Positions 34,940 through 44,753 of a stretch of 64,000 nt of DNA are shown in pieces (positions within the stretch are counted from its first letter, which is position 1; the number at the start of each line of letters is the position of its first letter). The notes beneath the pieces were generated by a model. That model saw only the letters and a list, made by a program, of their open reading frames with translations. It was not told the origin of the DNA and made no database searches. This DNA comes from Desulfovibrio sp. (GTDB lineage: Bacteria > Desulfobacterota > Desulfovibrionia > Desulfovibrionales > Desulfovibrionaceae), in the NCBI RefSeq assembly GCF_009712225.1, contig NZ_WASP01000006.1, positions 707,273-771,272 of the forward strand, in the 5' to 3' direction. The position numbers and the translations under genes were made by a program.

Positions 34940-35240
34940 TTCGACAGCCCCTTACTTAATATTTCCAGCAAGGCCATAAAAGCATTTTGCGGCCCCAGAA
35001 TTCTCAAACACTGAGTATTTGCAAAACATTTATGGTTTTTATTTTAATCACAAACCCGTGTAAAGAAAAATCGATATACCCACTACCCCAGATAGCGGGG
35101 TTCCTTACCAGACAGTATCGCGAATCCCCTAAGCCAAACCCCTCCAGTTTTGACAGAAGCACACCCAACAGCTAGATATGATTCACGCTGCCCGCACAAT
35201 AGCATGCGGGGCAAGCATATGCCTAAAGGATACCACAAAA
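34940..35240. other. Divergent region between mcrB and hsdM
   Basis: AT-rich 300 bp with the start regions of both operons. ACCCCAGATAGCGGGGT (about 35092-35108) is a short inverted repeat. No gene seen; promoters must lie here but no hexamer pair is convincing. Confidence 0.35.
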
Positions 35241-36692
35241 ATGTTTCAGCAAGCCTTTAATAACATAGATAATCTGCTTCGCAACGAGGCGGGATGCTCC
35301 ACAGAACTGGACTACACAGAGCAGACCTCATGGCTGCTTTTTCTCAAATACCTTGATGACCTTGAACACGAAAAATCTCTGGAAGCCGAGCTGTACAGCA
35401 AACCCTACAGTTTCATTCTTGATGCCCCCTACCGTTGGGAGGCATGGGCCTCGCCCAAAAACGCCGCAGGCGAGATCGACCACAACACCGCCATGACTGG
35501 CGATGACCTGCGCGATTTTGTAGAGCACAAGCTTTTTCCCTACCTGCGGGGTTTCAAGCTGCGCGCCAGCGGTCCGCACACCATTGAATACAAGATTGGC
35601 GAAATTTTCAGCGAAATCAAAAACAAGATACAGAGCGGCTACAACCTGCGCGAAATGGTGGAAGAAATTGACGGCCTGCGTTTTCGCTCTCAAGCAGAGA
35701 AGCACGAACTTTCCGTACTGTACGAAGAAAAAATCAAGCGCACGGGCAATGCCGGGCGCAACGGCGGCGAATACTACACGCCGCGACCGCTCATCCGCGC
35801 CATTATCAAGGTTGTGCAGCCCAAGATTGGCGAGAGCATCTATGACGGCGCTGCGGGTTCGGCGGGCTTTTTGTGCGAGGCCTACGAATATCTGCGCCCA
35901 CGGGCCAGCAAGGCGGCAGATCTGCAAACACTTCAAAGCCGCACCTTTTTTGCCAAAGAGAAAAAGAGCCTCGCCTACGTTATTGGCATTATGAACATGA
36001 TTCTGCACGGCATTGAAGCACCCAACATCATTCACACTAATACCCTGTCAGAAAACCTTGCCGATATTCAGGAGAAGAACCGCTACAACATTGTGCTGGC
36101 CAATCCCCCCTTTGGCGGCGGCGAGCGCAAAGAGGTGCAACAGAATTTTCCCGTCAAAAGCAAGGAAACCGCCTTTCTGTTTCTGCAGCACTTTATCAAA
36201 ATTCTTAAAGCCGGGGGCCGCGCTGGCATTGTTATTAAAAACACCTTTCTGTCCAATACAGACAATGCCTCGGTAAGCCTGCGCAAGATGCTGCTAGAGA
36301 GCTGCAACCTGCACACGGTGTTGGATATGCCGGGCGGCACGTTTCAGGGTGCGGGCGTAAAAACCGTGGTGCTCTTTTTTGAGAAGGGCGCGCCCACGCG
36401 CAACATATGGTATTATCAGCTCAACCTTGGCCGCAACCTGGGCAAGACCAACCCGCTGAACGATGACGACCTTGCCGATTTTGTAACCCAACAGTTAACC
36501 TTTGCCGACAGCCCGCAATCGTGGTCTGTGGATGCGACAAGCATTGACCAGACCAGCTTTGACCTCTCTGTAAAAAACCCCAACAGCAATGATGCCGTGC
36601 AGATGCGCAGCCCGCAGGAAATTATGGACGAAATTGCCGCGCTGGATGCGGAAAGCGCGGAAGTGCTGGCGAATATTCGGGGGTTGCTGTGA
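35241..36692 (+). CDS. hsdM: Type I restriction-modification N6-adenine methylase HsdM
   Basis: Methylase subunit, 483 residues from the ATG at 35241 (MFQQAFNNIDNLLRNEAGCS), preceded by AAAGGA. The SAM-binding region is IYDGAAGSAGFLCEAYEYL and the catalytic motif is NPPF in IVLANPPFGGGE; GEYYTPRPLIRAII is the usual lead-in. Together with HsdS it methylates an adenine in the recognition site and forms the core of the restriction complex. The stop overlaps the hsdS start (GTGA). Confidence 0.96.
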   Translation: MFQQAFNNIDNLLRNEAGCSTELDYTEQTSWLLFLKYLDDLEHEKSLEAELYSKPYSFILDAPYRWEAWASPKNAAGEIDHNTAMTGDDLRDFVEHKLFPYLRGFKLRASGPHTIEYKIGEIFSEIKNKIQSGYNLREMVEEIDGLRFRSQAEKHELSVLYEEKIKRTGNAGRNGGEYYTPRPLIRAIIKVVQPKIGESIYDGAAGSAGFLCEAYEYLRPRASKAADLQTLQSRTFFAKEKKSLAYVIGIMNMILHGIEAPNIIHTNTLSENLADIQEKNRYNIVLANPPFGGGERKEVQQNFPVKSKETAFLFLQHFIKILKAGGRAGIVIKNTFLSNTDNASVSLRKMLLESCNLHTVLDMPGGTFQGAGVKTVVLFFEKGAPTRNIWYYQLNLGRNLGKTNPLNDDDLADFVTQQLTFADSPQSWSVDATSIDQTSFDLSVKNPNSNDAVQMRSPQEIMDEIAALDAESAEVLANIRGLL

Positions 36693-37873
36693 GAGAAAGG
36701 AATTGGCAGACAGTAAGACTTGGGGATGTGGCAGATGTGCAGAGTGGAGGAACTCCGCAAGTCACAGAGAGTCAGTACTGGGGGGGCGATATACCCTGGT
36801 ATTCATCTGGAGAATTGAACACAACTTTTACGAATGAATCAAATAAATATATCACAAAATCTGGATTAGAGAACTCCAACGCCAAACTTTTTCCTAAAGG
36901 GTCACTCCTGATTGGCATGTATGATACTGCTGCGTTGAAGATGTCCATTCTTGATAGGGATGCAGCATTTAACCAAGCAATATGTGGCATTAAACCGAGC
37001 AAACATATTGATCTATTGTTTGTTCTGCAAGCAATCACACTCAACCGTGATTACATTTTATGCCAGAGGCGTGGGGTTCGTCAAAAAAATTTGAATCTTA
37101 CGAAAATCAAGGACATTCAAGTCCCCCTCCCCCCCCTACCAGAACAACAGCGCATAGTTGCCATCCTCGATGAAGCCTTTGAGGGCATTGCCAAGGCCAA
37201 GGCCAACGCGGAGCAAAATCTCAAGAATGCGCGGGAAGTGTTCGAGAGCCACTTGCAGGCAGTGTTTTCGCAGCGCGGCGAGGGGTGGATAGGGAAAACA
37301 CTTCGCCAAATTGCGGTCGATTTTGGACGCGGCAAATCAAAACATAGACCTCGCAATGACCCCAGACTTTACGGTGGCCCATATCCATTTATACAAACTG
37401 GAGATGTTCGCAATTCTGAACATATGATCACAGAATTTACCCAAACATACAGTGAGGTTGGCTTATCGCAAAGCAAGCTTTGGCCAAAAGGAACACTTTG
37501 CATAACCATTGCAGCAAATATAGCTGAAACTGGAATTTTAAATTTTGATGCTTGCTTTCCAGACAGTGTAATTGGCATAATTGTCGATGAAAATCAGAGC
37601 AATAATGTTTTTTTAGAATATCTACTACAAGCTACGAAAACTGTTTTGAAGGCCAAGGGAAAAGGTAGTGCTCAAGATAATATCAATCTTGGAACTTTTG
37701 AGAATGAAATATTCTTTTTCCCTAAGCTTGCTGCACAAAATATAATTGCGAGACAGCTTGATGAGCTCAGCGCCGAAACCCAGCGCCTCGAATCCATCTA
37801 TCAGCGCAAGATCGCCGCGCTGGATGAACTGAAAAAATCGCTGCTGCACAAGGCCTTTTCTGGCGAATTATAG
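36689..37873 (+). CDS. hsdS: Type I specificity subunit HsdS
   Basis: 394 residues, GTG start overlapping hsdM by four bases. Two target-recognition domains (about 5-150 and 205-350) are each followed by a helical spacer; the first spacer begins PLPPLPEQQRIVAILDEAFE, and the second ends IYQRKIAALDELKKSLLHKA. The variable TRD segments are more AT-rich than the flanks, as expected for domains that are exchanged between systems. The recognised DNA sequence cannot be inferred. Confidence 0.95.
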   Translation: MRERNWQTVRLGDVADVQSGGTPQVTESQYWGGDIPWYSSGELNTTFTNESNKYITKSGLENSNAKLFPKGSLLIGMYDTAALKMSILDRDAAFNQAICGIKPSKHIDLLFVLQAITLNRDYILCQRRGVRQKNLNLTKIKDIQVPLPPLPEQQRIVAILDEAFEGIAKAKANAEQNLKNAREVFESHLQAVFSQRGEGWIGKTLRQIAVDFGRGKSKHRPRNDPRLYGGPYPFIQTGDVRNSEHMITEFTQTYSEVGLSQSKLWPKGTLCITIAANIAETGILNFDACFPDSVIGIIVDENQSNNVFLEYLLQATKTVLKAKGKGSAQDNINLGTFENEIFFFPKLAAQNIIARQLDELSAETQRLESIYQRKIAALDELKKSLLHKAFSGEL

Positions 37874-37883
37874 GAGCCTGCGC

Positions 37884-40229
37884 ATGAACGAAGCCGAAAC
37901 CCGCGCCGAGCATATAGACCCTGCCCTCAAGGCCGCTGGCTGGGGCGTGGTTGAGGGCAGCCGTGTGTACCGCGAGCATAATATCACGCCTGGCAGGTTG
38001 CAGGGCGCGGGCATGCGCACCAAACCAGAAATTGCAGATTATGTGCTGCTTTACCGCAACCGCAAGCTGGCGGTCATAGAGGCCAAAAAATGGAGCCTGC
38101 CCTACACCGAGGGCGTGGCCCAGGCCAAGCGCTACGCGCAAAAGCTGGCAGTGCGCTTTGCCTACTCCACCAACGGGCAAGCCATTTACGGCATGGACAT
38201 GGAAACCGGGGAAGAGGGTGATGTGCCCGCCTTTCCCGGCCCGGAAGAACTGTGGAACAAAACCTTTGCCCGGCAAAATATCTGGCGCAACCGCTTTGCC
38301 CAGATTCCTTTTGAGGACAAAGGCGGCTACTTTGGCGCGCGCTATTACCAGGATATCGCCATCAACCATGTGCTGGAGGCCATTGGCGAGGACAACCGGC
38401 GCATATTGCTCACACTTGCCACTGGTACGGGCAAAACGTTTATTGCCTTTCAGCTTGCGTGGAAGCTTTTTCATAGCCGCTGGAACCTTGTGGACTGGCA
38501 CAGCGAGGGCGAACCCGCCCGCCGCCCGCGCATCCTGTTTTTGGCCGACCGCAACATTCTGGCCGATCAAGCCTACAATGCCTTTTCCGCCTTTGAGGAT
38601 TCCACCCCCGGTGCGTTGCTGCGCATCGACCCAGAGAGCATTCGCAAAAAGGGCAAAGTGCCAAAAAACGGCAGCATCTTTTTTACCATTTTTCAAACAT
38701 TCATGTGCGGGCCAAACGACAGCCCCTATTTTGGCGAATATCCGCCAGATTTCTTTGATCTTATCATTATTGACGAATGCCACCGGGGCGGCGCGACTGA
38801 TGAAAGCCAGTGGCGCAGCATACTCAATTACTTTGCCCCTGCCGTTCAGCTTGGCCTTACCGCCACGCCCAAGCGCAAGGGCAATGCAGATACTTACGCC
38901 TACTTTGGCGATCCCGTGTATGTGTATTCGCTTAAGGAAGGCATTAACGATGGCTTCCTTACGCCCTTCAAGGTCAGGCAAATTGCCACCACCATTGACG
39001 ACTACACCTACACCCCGGACGACCAGATTGTTGAAGGCGAGGTGGTGGAAGGCAAGCGCTATACCGAAAACGAGTTTAATAAGAGCATCATCATTCCCGA
39101 ACGCGAACGTTACAGGGTGGGGCTTTTTATGGACAGCATCAACCAGCAGGAAAAATCGCTGGTGTTCTGCGCCACCCAGGAACACGCACTCATGGTGCGC
39201 GACCTCGTTAACCAAAAAAAAACCAGCAAAGATCCCGATTACTGTGTGCGCGTGACCGCCAATGATGGCCCGGCGGGCGACCAGTTTTTGCGTGAGTTTC
39301 AGGATAACGACAAAACCATTCCCACCATACTTACCACCTCGCAAAAGCTCTCTACCGGCGTGGATGCGCGTAACGTGCGCAATATTATTCTGATGAGGCC
39401 GGTCAACTCCATGATCGAGTTCAAGCAGATCATCGGGCGCGGCACGCGGCTTTTTGACGGCAAGGATTACTTTACCATTTACGATTTTGTGAAAGCCCAC
39501 CACCATTTTAGCGATCCGGGATGGGACGGCGAACCAGAAGAACCGGTAGCACCTCTGCCAAAACCGGAGGATGCAGGCTGGGATAAGCCCACCAAGCCAG
39601 ATGGCAACCCCAACCCAGATGGCGATCCTGGCCCAGATCGCCCTGTGCGCCTCAAAATAAAACTGGCCGACGGCAAGGAGCGCCAGTTGCAGTACATGGC
39701 CGCCACCACCTTCTGGAGCCCAGACGGCAAGCCCATGTCTGCTGCGCAGTTTCTGGAAAGTCTGTACGGCGCTCTGCCAGAATTTTTTAAGGACGAGGAC
39801 GAGCTGCGGGCCATTTGGAGCCAGCCCGATTCACGCAAGACGCTGCTGCTGGGCCTTGCCGACAAGGGCTTTGGCAAGGGCGAACTGGCTGAAATGCAAA
39901 AGGTTATTGACGCCGAAAGCAGCGACCTTTTTGATGTACTGGCCTATGTAGCCTTTGCCTTGCGCCGCTATACCCGGCAGGAGCGCTCAGACAAGGCTCA
40001 GCCAGAAATTAAGGCCCACTATAGCGACAGGCAGCAGGCATTTCTCGAATTTGTGCTTTCGCAGTATGTAAAAGAAGGCGTAGACGAGCTGGATTTGGAA
40101 AAGCTGCCAGCTCTGCTTCGTCTGCGTTATGGCGGCCTACCCGATGCCCTGCCCCACCTTGGCAGCATGCAACAGATCAAAGGCCTTTTTGTGGGCTTTC
40201 AGCGCCATATGTACGAAGATAAAATTTAG
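37884..40229 (+). CDS. hsdR: Type I restriction endonuclease subunit HsdR
   Basis: 781 residues. Order: N-terminal PD-(D/E)xK nuclease (IADYVLLYRNRKLAVIEAKK near 50-70), helicase domain 1 with LATGTGKT and DECH (IIIDECHRGG), helicase domain 2 with QIIGRGTRL, then a C-terminal domain that binds HsdM. A proline/aspartate-rich linker (KPDGNPNPDGDPGPD) joins the motor to the C-terminal part. It starts 10 bases after hsdS, completing an intact hsdMSR operon. No terminator is visible in the 240 bp that follow. Confidence 0.95.
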   Translation: MNEAETRAEHIDPALKAAGWGVVEGSRVYREHNITPGRLQGAGMRTKPEIADYVLLYRNRKLAVIEAKKWSLPYTEGVAQAKRYAQKLAVRFAYSTNGQAIYGMDMETGEEGDVPAFPGPEELWNKTFARQNIWRNRFAQIPFEDKGGYFGARYYQDIAINHVLEAIGEDNRRILLTLATGTGKTFIAFQLAWKLFHSRWNLVDWHSEGEPARRPRILFLADRNILADQAYNAFSAFEDSTPGALLRIDPESIRKKGKVPKNGSIFFTIFQTFMCGPNDSPYFGEYPPDFFDLIIIDECHRGGATDESQWRSILNYFAPAVQLGLTATPKRKGNADTYAYFGDPVYVYSLKEGINDGFLTPFKVRQIATTIDDYTYTPDDQIVEGEVVEGKRYTENEFNKSIIIPERERYRVGLFMDSINQQEKSLVFCATQEHALMVRDLVNQKKTSKDPDYCVRVTANDGPAGDQFLREFQDNDKTIPTILTTSQKLSTGVDARNVRNIILMRPVNSMIEFKQIIGRGTRLFDGKDYFTIYDFVKAHHHFSDPGWDGEPEEPVAPLPKPEDAGWDKPTKPDGNPNPDGDPGPDRPVRLKIKLADGKERQLQYMAATTFWSPDGKPMSAAQFLESLYGALPEFFKDEDELRAIWSQPDSRKTLLLGLADKGFGKGELAEMQKVIDAESSDLFDVLAYVAFALRRYTRQERSDKAQPEIKAHYSDRQQAFLEFVLSQYVKEGVDELDLEKLPALLRLRYGGLPDALPHLGSMQQIKGLFVGFQRHMYEDKI

Positions 40230-40468
40230 GGCGGACAACCTTGCCAGTGGGCAGCGGAATACGCCAAGCCCTAATTATATAGAAATTCTTTACATACAGG
40301 ATTGATTTGTTTTGTGCTGCAGGCTGCCACAGAAGCGGGGTACTTTTGCGGACTAGTCAACTGCAAGTCTAAAATGGGCAATTCCATGTCTCTGCCACCA
40401 CTAGGACTAGTTAGAGAAGTGTTCGGTCTAAATCAGGGCTAATGTATTTAACGCATTCGTCTTTAGTC

Positions 40469-41434
40469 CTATTGCCTTTTTGGTTGCGATCCCAACAGAG
40501 ATCTGTATGCGATGCTGGCTTTACGCATAAGGATAAGCAGTTCTTCGTTAATTTCTCCATTTTGCACACTTCCTATGTCGCGCTGGAATGTCTTCACGGC
40601 ATCTGCTGTCCTGCGTCCATAACCACCATCCACGGGCCCAGGATCATATCCTAATTCTGTAAGTAGCCGTTGAGCCTCTTTAATCTGCTGGGCTGCGCCC
40701 TTATTTCGCGTAAGATTGTTGGACTGTCCTGCTGATGAGGATTGGTTAGAACGGCTATCCATCTGCCTAGCTTCACGAATGGCCTCAGCAACAATCTGTG
40801 CTCGGTAAACTTCAACTTCTCGTTCTGCTTGCGACCGTGATTCCTTACGATATTGGTAGCTTCCACAGCGGCTATTATAATCTTGCACGATAGAATTAAA
40901 TTTTTCAATTCCATCATTAGATGATATGCCACTCCGCATTGCTTCAATACGAATTGAGTGCTTAATGCACCAACGGATTTCTGTTACGGACAGCACATTA
41001 TTGGTACCTGATGATGGCTTAGTATATTCTAGTGCTGCGGTTGAGGGTGCATTTTGCGGTTTGCCTGGGGGAGCCGGAGACGGCTGAGGAGAGCTATAGC
41101 TTGGCGAAGGGGTTTGCGGACTGTATGAGGGGGACTTATTGCTCTTGCTGTTTAAGAGACAGATTAGAAGGACAATAGCAATAGCAATAACTACCCATTT
41201 GCCACCAGTCCATTCATTGCCAGTACTAGAACTTACTGCAATTGATTGGGAAGCGTTGCCAGGTTTTGCACCAGCTGTAGATGCTGTCTCAGCCTGGTTT
41301 TGGCTTGCTGTGGTGGCTAGGGGAGGAGTTGAATTTCTTGATTCTGGTATTATGATCGCATCAAGACCATGCAATTCAGACGCCAAGCCTGAAAGAGCAG
41401 AAAATCCCTTAGGGGTATCATTAGAACCAGACAT
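40469..41434 (-). CDS. Membrane-anchored peptidoglycan-binding protein
   Basis: 321 residues: a disordered cytoplasmic N-terminus (about 75), one transmembrane helix (WVVIAIAIVLLICLL), a proline/serine-rich linker (PSYSPQTPSPSYSSPQPSP), a helical region with WCIKHSIRIEAM and FNSIVQDYNSRCGSYQYR, and a C-terminal peptidoglycan-binding domain (AQRLLTELGYDPGPVDGGYG then RTADAVKTFQ). It would link the inner membrane to the wall. It follows the chaperone-like operon on the same strand with a 187-bp gap that holds its own promoter, so it may be an accessory of that system or an independent gene. Confidence 0.8.
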   Translation of the reverse strand: MSGSNDTPKGFSALSGLASELHGLDAIIIPESRNSTPPLATTASQNQAETASTAGAKPGNASQSIAVSSSTGNEWTGGKWVVIAIAIVLLICLLNSKSNKSPSYSPQTPSPSYSSPQPSPAPPGKPQNAPSTAALEYTKPSSGTNNVLSVTEIRWCIKHSIRIEAMRSGISSNDGIEKFNSIVQDYNSRCGSYQYRKESRSQAEREVEVYRAQIVAEAIREARQMDSRSNQSSSAGQSNNLTRNKGAAQQIKEAQRLLTELGYDPGPVDGGYGRRTADAVKTFQRDIGSVQNGEINEELLILMRKASIAYRSLLGSQPKRQ

Positions 41435-41548
41435 GGATGTTGCTTCCTTCAGTTTTGCTTATAACCATCCTGCCGCCCCTTTTATGTGAGCGTAAATCTT
41501 CAACGCAATGCGAATATTACTAACGCAAATGGATTATCTAAACAATTT

Positions 41549-41577
41549 ACTATATTGTTATTATATCTTTTTGACAA
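41549..41577 (-). promoter_or_regulatory. Promoter of the peptidoglycan-binding protein gene
   Basis: Minus strand TTGTCA (41572-41577), 17-base spacer, TATAGT (41549-41554): both boxes match consensus at five of six positions. Confidence 0.65.
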
Positions 41578-41621
41578 ATCAATACATAGGTGCCGTGTAG
41601 CTATGCATTCATTAAAACAAG

Positions 41622-43268
41622 CTATTTAGTAAAGATACAGCTCAGCCGGTCCCCACCTTTTTTCCAAAGCGTTCGAATTGCTGCTTCTAAAACGTGGATA
41701 TTATCTTCCTCGATGTAAGAAAACCCCATAGACAATCCTTTATCCTCACGTTTTCCTATGCAAAAAACTCCCGGACCATTCCAAATTGCGAGCTCGCTCC
41801 AACGGCAAAAAATATGCTCTGTGTTGGAAAAAAAACTTTTCCGTTCTAGTTCCATCCCGTGATCACTCAATACTGCGGATCCAAACCTATACTGTTTACC
41901 ATCACTTAACCCTTCAAAAAGCTCTATCAGTAATCGCACACCAACAGCACGCCACAGGCGATCTGTAAAGTTGGAGTAGATATTTTTATTCCGTAGTGAA
42001 ACTGTGGAATTGCCAGAATTATTCCCAAAAACTACACTATACGTTGTCCCTGTGGGGATGCCGTTAATTGAATGCCGTGTCCCACCCCAGCGAATCTTTG
42101 TGATTGAGTCGAGGCTCCAGCGGTAGCCTTTCCATTCGATTCCTTCTGGAGAAATGAGCAGCTTATCTTTAAATATTGCCCCAACTTCAGCTTCATAGCT
42201 AATTTCTTGCCGCCATTCTTCAGCCTTATCTTTCGCACTTTCTCGCGTGCGGACTTGCTGATCCGCCAACGCACTTAATGTGCATGCATCCTGCGCGGTA
42301 CGTTCGGCAATTTCACCAACTTCAGCAAATACCTCTTGAAGCATATTTGTAAGTTGCTGCGAAAAATCGAGTTTGTCGTGCTCATTAAACATATGGATTG
42401 CCAACCCTCGGACAAGATAGGCGATGCGCTGGCTCGCTTCGTGGCCAAGTCCACGGCTTTTCGTGCTGACTTGAATTGGCTGGGCAACAATATCCCAATT
42501 TTTAACAACGCATATTAGCTGGTCTACCAATGGTGCTAACATGGAGTCAGGGCATTTTGCATCAACAGCTTCTCGCAATTTTTCCACAAGAATTTTTATG
42601 TTAGATTCTTCTTTTTCAAAAAACTCCTGTGCTCCAACCTCATACAGATCAACAAGGTCGTCTATTAATGTCGGGCCATGTTCCAGGCCACTATGAGTGG
42701 CTACGTCAATAACGTTAGTGACAGTTTTTACAAGTTCTTTTGGGGGAAGATTGTCGAGGGCAGATTTGATTGTGTTGCGATAGTGGGCACGCCGAATCTG
42801 AATTTCAGCTTCAATCGTGGAAGTATCCGATACTTTGGGAAAACCAGCTGCGACTCGTTCTTCGTTGATACTTGCGCATAATTCAGTAAATTTTATATGC
42901 TCAAATGCTTTCGCTATTTCAAGAATCCACGTTGCAACATCAGCGGCATTGCAGTCTGGCAAACGTATCAGCCCCGCTGCAAGCAGATTCGCCCGTGCAG
43001 TAGCAGGTATATTTTCGATAGCGAGCACCACTGTTGGTGCGGACGTAAGGAGTGACAATACCTCGTCAGATTTTTTGGGCCCAACACCAGGCAACCATGC
43101 AATTTCAGCGGAAAGTCTTTTTCTTGGTGTGGTTAATTCAGAACGAGCGTTTATACACTCACTTGAGTCTTGTAAAAGACTGCGCTCTTCAGCAAGCTCC
43201 AAGATCCTCATGCGGTTATCGCGAGGACTCGCAGTCAGGATATGAAAAGGATTTTGCAAAAGATCCAT
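41622..43268 (-). CDS. J-like / PH-like protein of the chaperone-type operon
   Basis: 548 residues. The N-terminus (NPFHILTASPRDNRMRILEL through ARSELTTPRKRLSAEIAWL) has the layout of a J-domain, two helices with a short turn and conserved L/P/R positions, but no HPD tripeptide can be seen, so it is a J-like domain at most. A long helical middle (about 90-350) is followed by two copies of a small beta-rich unit, at about 368-440 (ISPEGIEWKGYRWSLDSITK) and about 470-540, which resemble bacterial PH domains. It is last in the four-gene operon, 15 bases after the AAA+ gene. Its family is unknown to me; J-like and PH-like are inferences from pattern. Confidence 0.7.
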   Translation of the reverse strand: MDLLQNPFHILTASPRDNRMRILELAEERSLLQDSSECINARSELTTPRKRLSAEIAWLPGVGPKKSDEVLSLLTSAPTVVLAIENIPATARANLLAAGLIRLPDCNAADVATWILEIAKAFEHIKFTELCASINEERVAAGFPKVSDTSTIEAEIQIRRAHYRNTIKSALDNLPPKELVKTVTNVIDVATHSGLEHGPTLIDDLVDLYEVGAQEFFEKEESNIKILVEKLREAVDAKCPDSMLAPLVDQLICVVKNWDIVAQPIQVSTKSRGLGHEASQRIAYLVRGLAIHMFNEHDKLDFSQQLTNMLQEVFAEVGEIAERTAQDACTLSALADQQVRTRESAKDKAEEWRQEISYEAEVGAIFKDKLLISPEGIEWKGYRWSLDSITKIRWGGTRHSINGIPTGTTYSVVFGNNSGNSTVSLRNKNIYSNFTDRLWRAVGVRLLIELFEGLSDGKQYRFGSAVLSDHGMELERKSFFSNTEHIFCRWSELAIWNGPGVFCIGKREDKGLSMGFSYIEEDNIHVLEAAIRTLWKKGGDRLSCIFTK

Positions 43269-43283
43269 ATCATTCTCCGGTTA

Positions 43284-44750
43284 CTAGTCTTCCGAAAAAA
43301 AACCTATCCGGTTACTTCTTTTTTTCGGGGTATCTGGGAGGCTATTTAAAGCTTCAATTAAGCTTTCTTGGTCGATTGCTGATTTTCTAGCTTTGGCCGA
43401 AAGCCTTGCAGCCTCTCTAATAACAAATGCTGAATCAGAAAGAGCTTTTCCCGTTAAGGCATCAATAATTAGGCCTACATTGAGGTCGCACTCCTTTGGC
43501 AATTGGCTTAGAAGTGATTCGATAAGCGAAGCGACCTCTTGTCGCGATGGCATGCCCACTTCGATAATGTGGTCAAAACGTCCTCTACGCAGTATAGCTG
43601 GATCGATTGACTCGATCATATTGGTCATAGCAATAATTAACACTCTGCTTTTGATAGCTTCGGGAATACGCCGAAGGAATTCGGCAACTTCCTCAACATG
43701 GTGGAGCCCCGTCGCGCTTCCAGACCGTCTGTCTGATAGAAAAGATTCCATTTCATCGATGATGATGACAGACGGGGCATTATCAATTGCCTTGTCAAAA
43801 ATTTCTGAAATCTTTTTGCTGGTTTCATGAATATAGGGACTACCAATGCTGTTAGAATCAATAGAATAATTTGGCCAATCTATAAACTCAACAAGGCGCT
43901 CTACTGCGAAAGTTTTTCCACAGCCTGGTGGTCCATGCAAAACTATTGCAGACGGAAAATTAATCCCTAACGCCTGGTATTTTGGTGTGTTGAAAATAAT
44001 GTCAATGACATGCTCATTAAAAAAATTTTCAATTTGGGGACGCCCAGGGAGTCGGAATATTTTAGCCTCATTCGATTTATCTGAGTCTTGAAGTTGATCG
44101 CAGGAATGGGCTATTCTTTTAGAAATAACATCCGTTTCAACCCTAGTTTGAGGCACTGGCTTACGCAACGTTAGTATATTTGCGTCCGTAGGGGCACTAA
44201 ACCCTGCGGTCTTTATAACATCTAACACATCGCCTGCCGATATTCGGCTTGTGAGGCTTACCAAGCGCCTAAATGAACAGGTCGAGATAGCTACGCCACC
44301 TGTTAACCATGTGCCTAAAATGACGTCATCTTCAATAGGAGGTGTTGGTGTCCACGTTGGTAGAAGACGGGAGTACTGCTCTACATAAATGGCATCGTGA
44401 AGGGAGATATCTGTAGATAACTCTCGGGAAGCTTTTAGGGCAAGCGCAAAGGCAAGCGCGTCAACTTTACTTCCGGGAGGATTGTCATTCACAACAGGTG
44501 CAAGGCGATATTTTTTATTGCTAAGCATGTACTGGAGTGTTTGACCTTCATACACAATTTCTGTGAAGAGAGATTCAGCAAGAAAGCCGATCTGATTCCA
44601 CCTTCGCACTATCTGGGGGCGCGAAATTAGCATGTTATCAACTCCACTGGTATCTACAATCTGCCAATCTTCACTAAAGTGGAGCAAAGCGCAGGTTCTA
44701 GATCCATGCGGCAGTTCATAACCCTTCGGCAGCCACATATTGCACTGCAT
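43284..44750 (-). CDS. AAA+ ATPase of the chaperone-type operon
   Basis: 488 residues. The C-terminal half is a classic-clade AAA+ domain (FtsH/Cdc48-like): Walker A GPPGCGKT (273-280), Walker B VIIIDEME (328-335), sensor-1 N377, second region of homology DPAILRRGRFD with the arginine fingers (R388, R389, R391). The N-terminal 230 residues have no recognised domain and probably bind substrate or partner. There is no protease domain, so it is likely a remodelling motor. It starts 3 bases after the Hsp70 stop, with AGGGG upstream. Confidence 0.9.
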   Translation of the reverse strand: MQCNMWLPKGYELPHGSRTCALLHFSEDWQIVDTSGVDNMLISRPQIVRRWNQIGFLAESLFTEIVYEGQTLQYMLSNKKYRLAPVVNDNPPGSKVDALAFALALKASRELSTDISLHDAIYVEQYSRLLPTWTPTPPIEDDVILGTWLTGGVAISTCSFRRLVSLTSRISAGDVLDVIKTAGFSAPTDANILTLRKPVPQTRVETDVISKRIAHSCDQLQDSDKSNEAKIFRLPGRPQIENFFNEHVIDIIFNTPKYQALGINFPSAIVLHGPPGCGKTFAVERLVEFIDWPNYSIDSNSIGSPYIHETSKKISEIFDKAIDNAPSVIIIDEMESFLSDRRSGSATGLHHVEEVAEFLRRIPEAIKSRVLIIAMTNMIESIDPAILRRGRFDHIIEVGMPSRQEVASLIESLLSQLPKECDLNVGLIIDALTGKALSDSAFVIREAARLSAKARKSAIDQESLIEALNSLPDTPKKRSNRIGFFSED

Positions 44751-44753
44751 AGG

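Noticed and set aside
37767..39506. Long open frame antisense to hsdR (579 codons)
   Set aside because: It mirrors the strongly conserved hsdR gene; the GC-rich third positions of hsdR create it. The same applies to long frames opposite livK (2747-3862), the chemoreceptor (9222-10445) and acoL (60617-61768).
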